NCBI RefSeq assembly: GCF_020164455.1
Contig: NZ_JAIQWW010000018.1
Coordinates: 1-64,000, forward strand
From: Phyllobacterium chamaecytisi
GTDB lineage: Bacteria > Pseudomonadota > Alphaproteobacteria > Rhizobiales > Rhizobiaceae
DNA length: 64,000 nt
Direction: 5' to 3'
In this document: in pieces, positions 25,590 to 34,456 of the stretch
Layout: each line of letters starts with the position of its first letter
Numbering within the stretch: position 1 is the first letter of the stretch
Notes under the pieces: generated by a model
What the model was told of the DNA's origin: nothing
What the model saw: the letters and a program-made list of their open reading frames with translations, nothing else
The model's database searches: none
Made by a program: the position numbers and the translations under genes

Positions 25590-28484
25590 TCACTGCACAG
25601 CTGCCGATTTTTGCACCGAGGCGACCGTTGGCGGCGAATAGGGCGGCGCGTCGTAAAAATCGTCCATGGCTCTCTTCAAGGCCGGGCGTTCTTTCTCCAC
25701 GTAATAAATCATATGACCGCCCTCAAAATTATAGACTGGAATACGGTCGGAGAGCTTGATGTCGGAACCATTCACTTTGACCTTTGCGTCAAGATCGAGC
25801 TCAGTTTGAAAGAACGGCGTGGCCGCATCGAAATACCCGTGTGTTACGATCAATTTAAGTTTTGGCGCAGTGTTGAGTGCCATTGTGATATCCGACAGCG
25901 TACTGGTTTTGGTCTTCTCCACACCCTCGCGATTGGTCCCCCAATCCCAAAAATTTTTCAATTCCTTGTTCGTCAATTCAGCAGATGCAATGTATTCAGC
26001 GTTGTTTGTATAGTTCAGGTATTTCGGCAGGAATTTTTTCATTTCGGCTTTGAACGCGTCGTCTTCCGAATATTCGAAATCGTATGGCACACTCCCCTGC
26101 ACGACCATTCGTGTATCATAGAGATTGAAGCTGAAACCCGGTTTTAGGGCGTTCATATAACCGTCGTTCTGCTTGCGATCAGGTTCGCACTTCCCAACGA
26201 CGACGTTGGGCAACTTTTCCCAGAGATTTGTATATGTGGTAATGGTCCAACTCTTGTCAGGTAACTTTTCTGATAATTTTGTCGCGGTGATGCCAGTCAG
26301 CCGGACCACCTCCCCGAGATAAGCTCTACCCTCAGCGGTATTTTTGTATGCAGCCCAAGCATCTCCTGACTTCAGGAATTCTGTGATCGCCCCAGTATGC
26401 TTTTCCCGGGCAAATGTGCGGACCCGATCAACGAACTCTGAGTAAGGCCGGTTTTTGTCGCGTTCCGTTGATTGGCCAAAAAAATCGGATGTCAGAACAT
26501 AGGTGGGCACATAGCCTGCACAGGATGAACCGCCGCCTGTGGAACAATTAGAGCCGTAATCCAATATCGGTGAGTGTAGCGTGGATCCCGTCAGCACGAC
26601 CGGCGGCCTGTCCGACTTGTCCTCCTCAAAGCCCGTGGTTCCAGCATCAATCAATAATTTGGTCAGAACGGGCACACGGATACCGCCGCCATAGGATTCG
26701 CCGTATAAATATTTGGGTGAACTCTGACGGTTGTTCACATTGATATAACGGGTGACGAAATCGCGCATGATCTTGGCATCGGCATCGACGCCCCAAAAAT
26801 CCTTGTTGATGTGTTTCTTAACATCCGAGGAGATGGCTTGCGAATAACCGGACCCGATAGGATCGACAAAGACAAGATCCGATTTGTCGAGCAGCGTTTC
26901 CGGATTGCCAACGAAGGGATAGCTCTTGGGAGGACCGGACTTGGCATCAGTCGGAACATTGGGTTGATCCACCTTTAGCCGCCACGGCGCCCAGGCGCCG
27001 AGATGCAGCCAGATGGAGGATTCGCCCGGTCCGCCATTGAAGAAGAAGGTTACGGGGCGATTCTCCTTTGGCATATCATCGCGGGTATAGCTCATATAGA
27101 AGACTGCAGCTTGCGGATCCCGCTTGGCATCAGGATTGTTCTTGTCCTTCTGGGCATAGGCGACGAGATGACCGGCCTTGGCGGTAAACCACACCGTCTT
27201 GTCGCCGAGTTGCATCGAATGATGCTTGACCGAAGGAGATTCGTCGACCTTATCGAATGTGACCGAGCCGTACGTCGCGGCACCGTAAGGATTGGGATCT
27301 GTGATCGCCTTGTCCTCCGGCGCATACAGCTTATAGGCGTCTTCAAGCTTGCCAGCGGCCGTCAGAAGCACCGCGGCCTTGTCGATCTTGCCGGCCTTTT
27401 TGTACAATTCGATGGCTTCGTCGTTGAGTCCGGCATCGGTCAGAAACTTCCCGGCGTCATCGAAACGCCCGGCATCAGCTGATGCCTTTGCCAAGATTCG
27501 CGCTGCATCTTTTCTGGCGTCGGAAAGAAGCTTCTCACCCTCCGCCTTCAGGTCGTCGCGCAGCTTGCGCGCCTTGGCGATTTCGCCGGGGTTTGGCAGG
27601 TCCTCGCGGACGAGATCATCGAGGTCCTTTTTCGCTTTGTTCAGTTTCGCTTCTTCTGTCGCTGCGTCCAATTTCAGCTTGGCCAGTTTCTGGTCCACAT
27701 CAAATACCAAGCCTGCGGTCTTGCCCGTCAGATCACCGCCGAGCAGTTTTGTCAGTTCGTTCTTTGCTGAGGCTACTTTGCCCTGCTCGCTCGTCACATC
27801 GTCCTGCAGCGCCTGGAGTTCTGCCTGCTTCTTGGCGATTCTCCCCAAATTTTCAGGGTCCGTACGTATCAAATCGTCGAGCTCTTTCTGCGCTTCGAAT
27901 ATTTTGCCTTCGGTCGTTTTTTTTCTGTCCTTGCCGAGCAGCGAATCAAGACTGTCATTGGCGGCATCGAGTTTGCCTTGCTCGGCCACGACGCCGGTTT
28001 TCAATCCGTCAAATTTCTTCGTCTCATCGAATATCTTGCCCGCCGTCGTGCTGGTGCCATCCTTGCCGACCAGCGCCTCATATTCTGATTGTGCGCGAGC
28101 CAGATCGACAGCTTTCGTTCGTTCCGCTTCAGCGAGCTCCCCCAGCCGTTTTTCTGCCGCGGCAACAGCTTCATCATTGGCTTCGGTCAGTTCCCTCAAT
28201 CGCTTTTCTGCCGCGGCAACGGCCGCATCGTTGGCGGTCTTGAGCTCGTCACGCCTCTTCTCTTCTGTTGACCGCTGATCCTTGATGCCGGAAAGGTCTT
28301 GTGTGGCTTCGGCGATTGCCTTCTTACCGGCATCGAGCTGCGCATTGAGATCGCCAAGCTGCTTCACCGCGTTCGCCACGTCAGAAAAAGTGCTGTCCGC
28401 TTCTTTCTTGTTCGTGGAAGTGTCCGAGCCATTACAGGCGGAGAGGCCAAGGACGGCCGCAAGCAATAAATAACGGAAATTCAT
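25590..28484 (-). CDS. Long coiled-coil lipoprotein fused to an S10 serine carboxypeptidase domain
   Basis: A 964-residue lipoprotein (signal MNFRYLLLAAVLGLSAC, Cys17). Residues ~25-330 are Ala/Lys/Glu-rich coiled coil with internal repeats. ANDAAVAAAEKRLREL is followed by ANDEAVAAAEKRLGEL. Then come units marked by LVGKDGTSTTAGKIFDE, LLGKDRKKTTEGKIFEA and LLGGDLTGKTAGLVFDV. Residues ~335-395 look TPR-like (FDDAGKFLTDAGLNDEAIEL). Residues ~400-945 are peptidase S10 with NGGPGESSIWLHLGAWAPW, YGESYGGGIRVP, Asp in HGYFDAATPF and His in FEGGHMIYY. All catalytic residues are present. The EF-hand gene follows one base later. Confidence 0.9.
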   Translation of the reverse strand: MNFRYLLLAAVLGLSACNGSDTSTNKKEADSTFSDVANAVKQLGDLNAQLDAGKKAIAEATQDLSGIKDQRSTEEKRRDELKTANDAAVAAAEKRLRELTEANDEAVAAAEKRLGELAEAERTKAVDLARAQSEYEALVGKDGTSTTAGKIFDETKKFDGLKTGVVAEQGKLDAANDSLDSLLGKDRKKTTEGKIFEAQKELDDLIRTDPENLGRIAKKQAELQALQDDVTSEQGKVASAKNELTKLLGGDLTGKTAGLVFDVDQKLAKLKLDAATEEAKLNKAKKDLDDLVREDLPNPGEIAKARKLRDDLKAEGEKLLSDARKDAARILAKASADAGRFDDAGKFLTDAGLNDEAIELYKKAGKIDKAAVLLTAAGKLEDAYKLYAPEDKAITDPNPYGAATYGSVTFDKVDESPSVKHHSMQLGDKTVWFTAKAGHLVAYAQKDKNNPDAKRDPQAAVFYMSYTRDDMPKENRPVTFFFNGGPGESSIWLHLGAWAPWRLKVDQPNVPTDAKSGPPKSYPFVGNPETLLDKSDLVFVDPIGSGYSQAISSDVKKHINKDFWGVDADAKIMRDFVTRYINVNNRQSSPKYLYGESYGGGIRVPVLTKLLIDAGTTGFEEDKSDRPPVVLTGSTLHSPILDYGSNCSTGGGSSCAGYVPTYVLTSDFFGQSTERDKNRPYSEFVDRVRTFAREKHTGAITEFLKSGDAWAAYKNTAEGRAYLGEVVRLTGITATKLSEKLPDKSWTITTYTNLWEKLPNVVVGKCEPDRKQNDGYMNALKPGFSFNLYDTRMVVQGSVPYDFEYSEDDAFKAEMKKFLPKYLNYTNNAEYIASAELTNKELKNFWDWGTNREGVEKTKTSTLSDITMALNTAPKLKLIVTHGYFDAATPFFQTELDLDAKVKVNGSDIKLSDRIPVYNFEGGHMIYYVEKERPALKRAMDDFYDAPPYSPPTVASVQKSAAVQ

Positions 28485-28607
28485 AGGTGCTCTCTGAAAA
28501 TCTCAAAAAGCAACTTTTGGCGGCGGCAGGTTGTATGGTCAATTCGACGTTAGTCGCAATTTGTCTATTTTTTTATCGCTCGGCTTGCCTGAGTTATTAT
28601 TAGGCAG

Positions 28608-29411
28608 TCACACTGTTGCAAGCCCGAAGCCCTGCATGAGCCGTCTTGTCGAGAAATCCGGATTACCTGAGGTGAAGATGGCGATGTCGTCACCATGTTC
28701 GGGCTCAGCACCCGTGCCGTTCGGCTTGAGCAGTGACAGCGCACGGCGGGCGATCGCCTCGGCTGGGTCGAGCCAGTCCACCGGCCAGGGTGCAAGACGC
28801 CGGAAAACATTGGCGAGAAAGGGATAATGCGTGCAGGCAAGAACGACGATATCGGTGCGATCGCCGTCCTTTTCGTAGAAACACGGCGCTATTTCTGTCC
28901 GGATGGCTTCGTCATCGATATGGTCGCCGCGAATATGCGCTTCGGCCATGGCAGCCAGATTCTGGCTGCCGACCAGGCGCACATGGCACTTCGTGGCGAA
29001 AGACTGGATGAGATCGCGCGTATAGGCGCGCTTGACGGTGCCCGGCGTCGCCAGCACGCTGACGAAGCCTGACGAGGTGCGCTCGGCGGCCGGCTTGATC
29101 GCGGGAACGGTGCCGACGAACGGCACGGCCGGATAGGCCTTGCGAAGATCATCGAGCACCAGCGTGGAGGCGGTGTTGCAGGCGATGATCGCAATCTCCG
29201 GGTTGTGCTCGGCGATGACGCCCGCGAACATATCGACAATGCGGGAGCACAGGGCGCCCTCCTCCCATTCCCCATAGGGAAAGCCGGCATCGTCGGCGAT
29301 ATAAACGAACCGCCGGTCCGGCATCAACACCCTCGCCTCGCGCAAAACGGTCAGGCCGCCAATCCCGCTGTCGAAGACGATGATTGGCCGGTCCGCTGTT
29401 TCTTCATTCAT
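28608..29411 (-). CDS. murI: Glutamate racemase
   Basis: A 267-residue cofactor-independent racemase making D-glutamate for peptidoglycan. [14 protein letters not shown] is the N-terminal signature. The two catalytic cysteines are in [10 protein letters not shown] (about residue 79) and [19 protein letters not shown] is also conserved. ATG 29411 (MNEETADRP) lies 8 bases inside the trmJ 3' end (ATGAATGA overlap), indicating coupling. The upstream extension of the frame is trmJ sequence. A degenerate copy lies at 24936-25132. Confidence 0.96.
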   Translation of the reverse strand: MNEETADRPIIVFDSGIGGLTVLREARVLMPDRRFVYIADDAGFPYGEWEEGALCSRIVDMFAGVIAEHNPEIAIIACNTASTLVLDDLRKAYPAVPFVGTVPAIKPAAERTSSGFVSVLATPGTVKRAYTRDLIQSFATKCHVRLVGSQNLAAMAEAHIRGDHIDDEAIRTEIAPCFYEKDGDRTDIVVLACTHYPFLANVFRRLAPWPVDWLDPAEAIARRALSLLKPNGTGAEPEHGDDIAIFTSGNPDFSTRRLMQGFGLATV

Positions 29412-30255
29412 CGCCTGGCTGATCCCCGTTGATTTTCTTCGCTGGTGGTTTCTCGCGCTTGCGCCCTTCCGGTGCACCGGAGCCGCGCGGCGTCTTCGGA
29501 CTGAAATAGTCGAGCGACACAAGGACGCCGCGCAGGAGTTTCAGTTCGGAATCGGAAAAGCCTGCCCTGGTGAGCACGCCGCGCAGATTGTTGACCATGA
29601 TTTCCTTGCGCGCCATCGGCCGGAAATAGCCGCGCGCCTGCAAGGCATCTTCGAGGTGGTTGAAAAACCCCTGCAGTTGCTCTTTGGGCGCTGGCTCGAG
29701 TTCGGGCCCGCGAAAAGCCGTGTCGGTATGCTTCTCCAGACCTGACTTCATCCACTCGTAGGACATGAGCAAAACCGCCTGTGCAATATTCAGCGACGAG
29801 AACGCCGGATTGACCGGAAAGGTCACGAGCTCATCCGCAAGGCTGACTTCGTCATTATTGAGGCCGAAGCGTTCGCGCCCGAAAAGAATGCCGGTTTTCT
29901 CGCCATTGTTGAAACGCTGACGCAGGACCTGGCCTGCCTCGACAGGGCCGCGAACCTGCTTGAAGGCGTCGCGCTCGCGCGCCGTGGTCGCATAGACGAA
30001 ATGCAAATCCTTGATCGCCGATGGCAGGTCGTCGAAGACCTGCGCCGCATCGATGATATGGTCGGCGCGGCTCGCGGCAGAGCGCGCCTTGTCGTTGGGG
30101 AATTCCTCGCGTGGCTTGACCAGGCGCAGCTCCGCCAGACCGAAATTGGCCATGGCCCGTGCCACCATGCCGATGTTTTCCGGCAGTTGCGGTTCCACCA
30201 GAATGATCGCCGGGCCTTCGGCAATCAGGGGGCGCTGTCTGTCTGTACCGGCCAT
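29404..30255 (-). CDS. trmJ: SPOUT tRNA/rRNA methyltransferase, TrmJ type
   Basis: A 283-residue SPOUT-fold methyltransferase. Motif 1 is [16 protein letters not shown], motif 2 [16 protein letters not shown], and motif 3 [16 protein letters not shown] with the trefoil-knot AdoMet site. The C-terminal helical tail is usual for TrmJ, which 2'-O-methylates position 32 of tRNA. Assignment to TrmJ rather than another TrmH-like enzyme is from motif order. AAGGA at 6 bases fixes ATG 30255; the frame further upstream is translated repeat. murI follows with an 8-base overlap. Confidence 0.88.
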   Translation of the reverse strand: MAGTDRQRPLIAEGPAIILVEPQLPENIGMVARAMANFGLAELRLVKPREEFPNDKARSAASRADHIIDAAQVFDDLPSAIKDLHFVYATTARERDAFKQVRGPVEAGQVLRQRFNNGEKTGILFGRERFGLNNDEVSLADELVTFPVNPAFSSLNIAQAVLLMSYEWMKSGLEKHTDTAFRGPELEPAPKEQLQGFFNHLEDALQARGYFRPMARKEIMVNNLRGVLTRAGFSDSELKLLRGVLVSLDYFSPKTPRGSGAPEGRKREKPPAKKINGDQPGDE

Positions 30256-30325
30256 TTTTGATCCTTCGCTGCGTTGCGCCGTCATAGCTCGCGTTTTTTT
30301 GATGAGCAATGGTGGATGCCGCCGG

Positions 30326-30501
30326 TATCTCTCCCCTTGAGGGAGAGAAAGCGATTTCAGCATCTTAGCTCTTGCCAAGTGCTAGAAATCGCCAGAGAGG
30401 GGATTTCACGCCCAGCACAATATCCCCTCTCTTGGATTTTCTAAGGATTTAGCAAGGGCTAAACCCAAGAAAATCCTTTCTCCCCCACAAGGGGGGAGAT
30501 A
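30326..30501. repeat. RIME-like long palindromic intergenic element, copy 3
   Basis: Third copy of the element at 1131-1310 and 19747-19926, with the same terminal inverted repeats and internal hairpins. It occupies most of the 357-base space between the divergent trmJ and icd genes. The rest of that space holds their promoters. Confidence 0.85.
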
Positions 30502-30612
30502 AACCGCATCCCTCACTTTGCGTTCTGCAATCGTGGTGCTATAGGGGCGCGAACCCTCACTTTAATCCCGTGCTGACACTCCCAGACGCAGCAAAAAAGA
30601 GGCTGACACTCC

Positions 30613-31827
30613 ATGGCAAAGATCAAGGTTGCAAATCCGGTCGTCGAGCTTGATGGCGACGAGATGACTCGCATCATCTGGCAATATATCAAGGAAAAGC
30701 TGATCCATCCCTACCTCGATATCGACCTGAAATATTATGACCTCGGGATCGAGCATCGCGATGCGACCAACGATCAGGTGACAATCGATGCAGCCAACGC
30801 GATCAAGCAATATGGCGTCGGCGTCAAATGCGCCACGATCACACCGGACGAGCAGCGCGTTGAGGAATTCGGCCTGAAGAAGATGTGGAAGTCGCCGAAC
30901 GGCACGATCCGCAATATTCTCGGCGGCGTCATCTTCCGCGAGCCGATCATTGCCAAGAACGTCCCTCGCCTTGTTCCAGGCTGGACGCAGCCGATCATCG
31001 TCGGCCGTCATGCTTTCGGCGACCAGTACCGCGCCACCGATTTCAAGTTCCCCGGCAAGGGCAAGCTGTCGATCAAGTTTGTCGGCGACGATGGCGAGAC
31101 GATCGAGCACGAAGTCTACGACGCACCAGGCGCCGGCGTTGCGATGGCCATGTACAATCTGGACGATTCGATCCGCGACTTTGCCCGCGCCTCGTTGAAC
31201 TATGCCCACAATCGCGGCGTTCCCTGCTATCTCTCGACCAAGAACACCATCCTCAAGGCCTATGACGGCCGCTTCAAGGATATTTTCCAGGAAGTGTTCG
31301 ACGCCGAATTCAAGGACAAGTTCGCGGCCAAGAAGATCACCTATGAACATCGCCTGATCGATGACATGGTCGCGTCGGCGCTGAAGTGGTCCGGTGGCTA
31401 TGTCTGGGCCTGCAAGAACTATGACGGCGACGTGCAGTCCGACATCGTGGCGCAGGGCTTTGGCTCGCTCGGCCTGATGACCTCGGTGCTGATGACGCCG
31501 GATGGCCAGACCGTCGAAGCTGAGGCTGCGCACGGCACAGTGACCCGCCACTATCGCCAGCACCAGAAGGGTGAAGAGACCTCGACCAACTCCATCGCCT
31601 CGATCTTCGCCTGGACGCGCGGACTTGCGCACCGTGCCAAGCTCGACGGCAATGCGGAACTCGAGCGCTTCAGTCATACGCTGGAAAAAGTCTGCGTGGA
31701 TACGGTTGAATCCGGCTACATGACCAAGGATCTCGCCCTGCTCATCGGCCCGGACCAGCCCTGGCTGTCGACCACTGGCTTCCTCGACAAGATCAACGAA
31801 AACCTGTCGAAAGCCATGGCTGCCTGA
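30613..31827 (+). CDS. icd: NADP-dependent isocitrate dehydrogenase
   Basis: A 404-residue eukaryotic-type (type II, homodimeric) NADP-IDH. It converts isocitrate to 2-oxoglutarate in the TCA cycle. [20 protein letters not shown] is the N-terminal signature, [13 protein letters not shown] carries substrate-binding Ser/Asn, and [13 protein letters not shown] is family-specific. [20 protein letters not shown] and [16 protein letters not shown] hold the metal-binding Asp and NADP-binding residues. A strong hairpin terminator with a TTCG loop follows at 31849. Confidence 0.97.
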   Translation: MAKIKVANPVVELDGDEMTRIIWQYIKEKLIHPYLDIDLKYYDLGIEHRDATNDQVTIDAANAIKQYGVGVKCATITPDEQRVEEFGLKKMWKSPNGTIRNILGGVIFREPIIAKNVPRLVPGWTQPIIVGRHAFGDQYRATDFKFPGKGKLSIKFVGDDGETIEHEVYDAPGAGVAMAMYNLDDSIRDFARASLNYAHNRGVPCYLSTKNTILKAYDGRFKDIFQEVFDAEFKDKFAAKKITYEHRLIDDMVASALKWSGGYVWACKNYDGDVQSDIVAQGFGSLGLMTSVLMTPDGQTVEAEAAHGTVTRHYRQHQKGEETSTNSIASIFAWTRGLAHRAKLDGNAELERFSHTLEKVCVDTVESGYMTKDLALLIGPDQPWLSTTGFLDKINENLSKAMAA

Positions 31828-31848
31828 TCCGGCACCTCATGCAACAAA

Positions 31849-31876
31849 AAGGCCCCGGTTCGCCGGGGCTTTTTAT
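31849..31876 (+). terminator. Rho-independent terminator after icd
   Basis: AAGGCCCCGG, loop TTCG, then CCGGGGCTTT and further T residues. This is a ten-pair stem with one G-T pair and a stable TTCG tetraloop, ending 48 bases after the icd stop codon. Confidence 0.92.
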
Positions 31877-31967
31877 ATTGTCAAATTGAAAACCCAAATA
31901 TACGACAGCATTGTTGACATAATCTCCAATTTGCGGTCGAGTGCCTTTGCACGATGGGAGGATTGAA

Positions 31968-33197
31968 ATGAGCGACTGGGATGCCCGGTATTCGGCACGC
32001 ACCGGCAAGATGCGCGCTTCGGAAGTTCGTGAGCTGTTGAAGCTGCTTGACCAGCCGGACATCATATCGTTCGCCGGCGGCATTCCCGACCCGGCGCTCT
32101 TTCCAAAAGATGCGATCAAGGACGCCTACAGCGCCGTCCTCAGTGAGAATGCGGATGCAGCGCTGCAATATTCAGTCAGCGAAGGCTACAAGCCGCTGCG
32201 GCAATGGCTGGTGCAATACATGGCGTCGCTCGGTGTTGCCTGCACGATAGACAACATCATCATCACCACCGGATCGCAGCAAGCGCTCGACTATCTCGGC
32301 AAGCTGTTCATTTCGCCGGGTGACACAATCCTCACCACATGGCCGACCTATCTCGGCGCGCTGCAGGCGTTCAATGCCTATGAGCCGCACTATGATCGCC
32401 TGATCCCCGAGGGCGGCAACATGACGCCTGACGCCTACCGGGCCAATGCGCGGGCGGCGGGAGGCCAGGTGAAACTCGCATATCTCACCAGCGATTTTTC
32501 CAACCCGACCGGCGAAACCATCGGCCGCAGCGATCGCATGAAGCTGGTCGAGCTGGCGCATGAACTCGATATTCCGCTGATTGAGGATGCCGCCTATCGC
32601 GCCCTGCGCTACGAGGGAGAGAATGCGCCGTCACTGCTGGCACTGGATATCGAGCGCGAAGGCCATATCGACCGGACACGCGTTCTCTATTCCGGCAGCT
32701 TCTCGAAAACGCTGACGCCCGGTTTGCGTGTTGGCTGGATCTGCGCTGCACACCCGGTCATCAGCAAGCTGGTCCTGATCAAGCAGGCGGCGGACCTGCA
32801 CAGCCCCACCATCAACCAGATGGTCATTCACCACGTGGCGGAGCGCCATTTCGATGCGCAGGTGGAAAAAGCCAGAAAGCATTACCGCCAACGGCGCGAT
32901 CACATGCTCAACGCCTTGGCACGATACATGCCGGACGGCGTCACATGGACAAAGCCGGAGGGAGGCATGTTCGTCTGGATGACGCTGCCGGACCATATGG
33001 ATGGTGCGGCGCTGCTCGCCCGTTCGATCGAGCAGATTCGCGTCGCTTTCGTGCCGGGCGCGGCTTTTCATGCCGATGGCACCGGCAGGAACACGATAAG
33101 GCTGAACTTCTCCCTGCCAGACGCCGAAGCGATCGATACGGGCATGCAGCGGCTTGGCGGACTGATCAGAAGCGAAATGGATCAGGTACGGAAATAG
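31968..33197 (+). CDS. PLP-dependent aminotransferase (2-aminoadipate/MocR-like class I)
   Basis: A 409-residue fold-type I aminotransferase of the LysN/AroIV-like group. IISFAGGIPDPALFPKDAI is the N-terminal substrate loop. ITTGSQQALDYLGKLFISPG is the small-domain entry, and DFSNPTGETIGRSDR precedes EDAAYRALRYE. The PLP lysine is in SGSFSKTLTPGLRVGW. It has no DNA-binding domain, unlike the MocR gene at 7233. The substrate is probably an aromatic or branched amino acid or 2-aminoadipate. GGGAGG at 6 bases fixes ATG 31968. Confidence 0.9.
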   Translation: MSDWDARYSARTGKMRASEVRELLKLLDQPDIISFAGGIPDPALFPKDAIKDAYSAVLSENADAALQYSVSEGYKPLRQWLVQYMASLGVACTIDNIIITTGSQQALDYLGKLFISPGDTILTTWPTYLGALQAFNAYEPHYDRLIPEGGNMTPDAYRANARAAGGQVKLAYLTSDFSNPTGETIGRSDRMKLVELAHELDIPLIEDAAYRALRYEGENAPSLLALDIEREGHIDRTRVLYSGSFSKTLTPGLRVGWICAAHPVISKLVLIKQAADLHSPTINQMVIHHVAERHFDAQVEKARKHYRQRRDHMLNALARYMPDGVTWTKPEGGMFVWMTLPDHMDGAALLARSIEQIRVAFVPGAAFHADGTGRNTIRLNFSLPDAEAIDTGMQRLGGLIRSEMDQVRK

Positions 33198-33294
33198 CCA
33201 CCGCAAAGCGGCAAATATTTACTGGATCGCAAGTCCCATGTTCCTGCGGTATGATGGAGTGTCACAGCGCCATCGAACCAGGGGGACTGAAACG

Positions 33295-33609
33295 ATGACC
33301 ACGCAGCATTTCTTTTTCCGCTTGATCCCGCCGCGCCCGACCTTCGCCGACGATATGGACGACGACGAACAGGAATTGATGCGCCAGCATGTGACTTATG
33401 TCGGCGAATATTTCGAAGAGGGAACCGTTCTCGCCTATGGCCCGGTGCAGGACCCGGACGGCTGGTTCGGCATCGCTCTCCTCGAAGTCGTGGATCACAA
33501 TCAAGCAGTACAATTTGCCGAGAACGACCCGACGGTGATGGCGGGACTGAACAGCTACAGCATCGCGCCGATGCATATTGCAGCGGCACGCGGCTTTCGC
33601 GCGGGATGA
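33295..33609 (+). CDS. YciI-like family protein
   Basis: A 104-residue YCII-related protein with a dimeric ferredoxin-like fold. HFFFRLIPPRPTFADDMDDD is the first strand. GEYFEEGTVLAYGPVQDPDG is the conserved His/Gly-Pro region, and AVQFAENDPTVMAGLNSYSI the D-P-F-x-x-A-like block. Function is unknown; relatives are putative small dehydrochlorinases or binding proteins. GGGGGA at 8 bases before ATG 33295 sets the start. It lies 97 bases downstream of the aminotransferase on the same strand and is convergent with the lipoprotein gene (1 base apart). Confidence 0.85.
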   Translation: MTTQHFFFRLIPPRPTFADDMDDDEQELMRQHVTYVGEYFEEGTVLAYGPVQDPDGWFGIALLEVVDHNQAVQFAENDPTVMAGLNSYSIAPMHIAAARGFRAG

Positions 33610-33610
33610 T

Positions 33611-34162
33611 CTAGCTAGCCGGCTCCGTTTCATCCGGCGCTATGGATTCAGGATTCTGCTCGGCTGGGTCATGCCCAGGCATGTTGCCACTCGTCGCGTC
33701 GAGCTTGGCTTGAAGGCCTAATACCTCGCTGAACGCGCGTGCTGGAATGTGACCGGTAACGTCTCCGGACCGGCCGCGCAATTCAAACTCGAAACCGTTC
33801 ACGGCGGCGGAGTTGAAATCGGAATCACTCATGAAGACCGCACCAAGTTCTGTTGCAGAACATCCGCGGCATCCCCTTCTGACATTTCCACCTTTGACGA
33901 AGCGATACTTCTTACCAAAGCTCCACGCTTCGTAGGCACCTATCTTATCGTCGCTGCGGTATACAGTGGTAAATCCGTAAGCGGAGCTGGACGTGATGAA
34001 GGTTCGTACAATCAACTGGCCCGTACTGGACCAGATACTGTGGGACGAGCCATAAGCCACATTGCTGCCCGTGTGAACGGAGCTTTCTATGTGCGCCGGA
34101 CGGCTGCCAACACAAGACGTGAGACCAATTACAATCAATGCCAGACTTAGTAATCGCTGCAC
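33611..34162 (-). CDS. Predicted lipoprotein of unknown function
   Basis: A 183-residue protein from a GTG start at 34162, chosen because AGGAG lies 5 bases upstream. It gives a compact signal MQRLLSLALIVIGLTSC with Cys17 as the lipid site. The mature part (IVRTFITSSSAYGFTTVYRS, then GKKYRFVKGGNVRRGCRGC) is beta-rich with a CRGC pair. The C-terminus is acidic and Pro-rich, ending PESIAPDETEPAS. No enzymatic motif is recognisable. It stands alone, with about 290 bases of featureless sequence on its 5' side before alaS. Confidence 0.72.
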   Translation of the reverse strand: MQRLLSLALIVIGLTSCVGSRPAHIESSVHTGSNVAYGSSHSIWSSTGQLIVRTFITSSSAYGFTTVYRSDDKIGAYEAWSFGKKYRFVKGGNVRRGCRGCSATELGAVFMSDSDFNSAAVNGFEFELRGRSGDVTGHIPARAFSEVLGLQAKLDATSGNMPGHDPAEQNPESIAPDETEPAS

Positions 34163-34456
34163 GATTTCTCCTGTGCGAAATGAAAAGACGGAGTCCGAAT
34201 GCATTTCTGTCAGGCGCGGATTCACGACGGCTGTTTGCCAGCACGCCAAACGCAGGTCGATTCAAGACAGAACTCAAGGCAGGAAAAAAGAAATTGCTAA
34301 AATCGCAAAAGTAACGTTCGAACACTTTTGCATATGGAAAACGAGATTCGCAAGTCTTGATGACTAATCAATAAGTCTGAAATACCAATAAATGTCCAAT
34401 AGCACCTTGGGATAGATTCCAGCCGCACAATACACGCGGCTGGTGCCTGTGATGAA

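Noticed and set aside
27349-28278. Ser-rich 309-codon plus-strand frame
   Set aside because: It is the complement of the Ala/Lys/Glu coiled-coil repeats of the S10 lipoprotein, which automatically gives Ser/Phe/Arg-rich translations.
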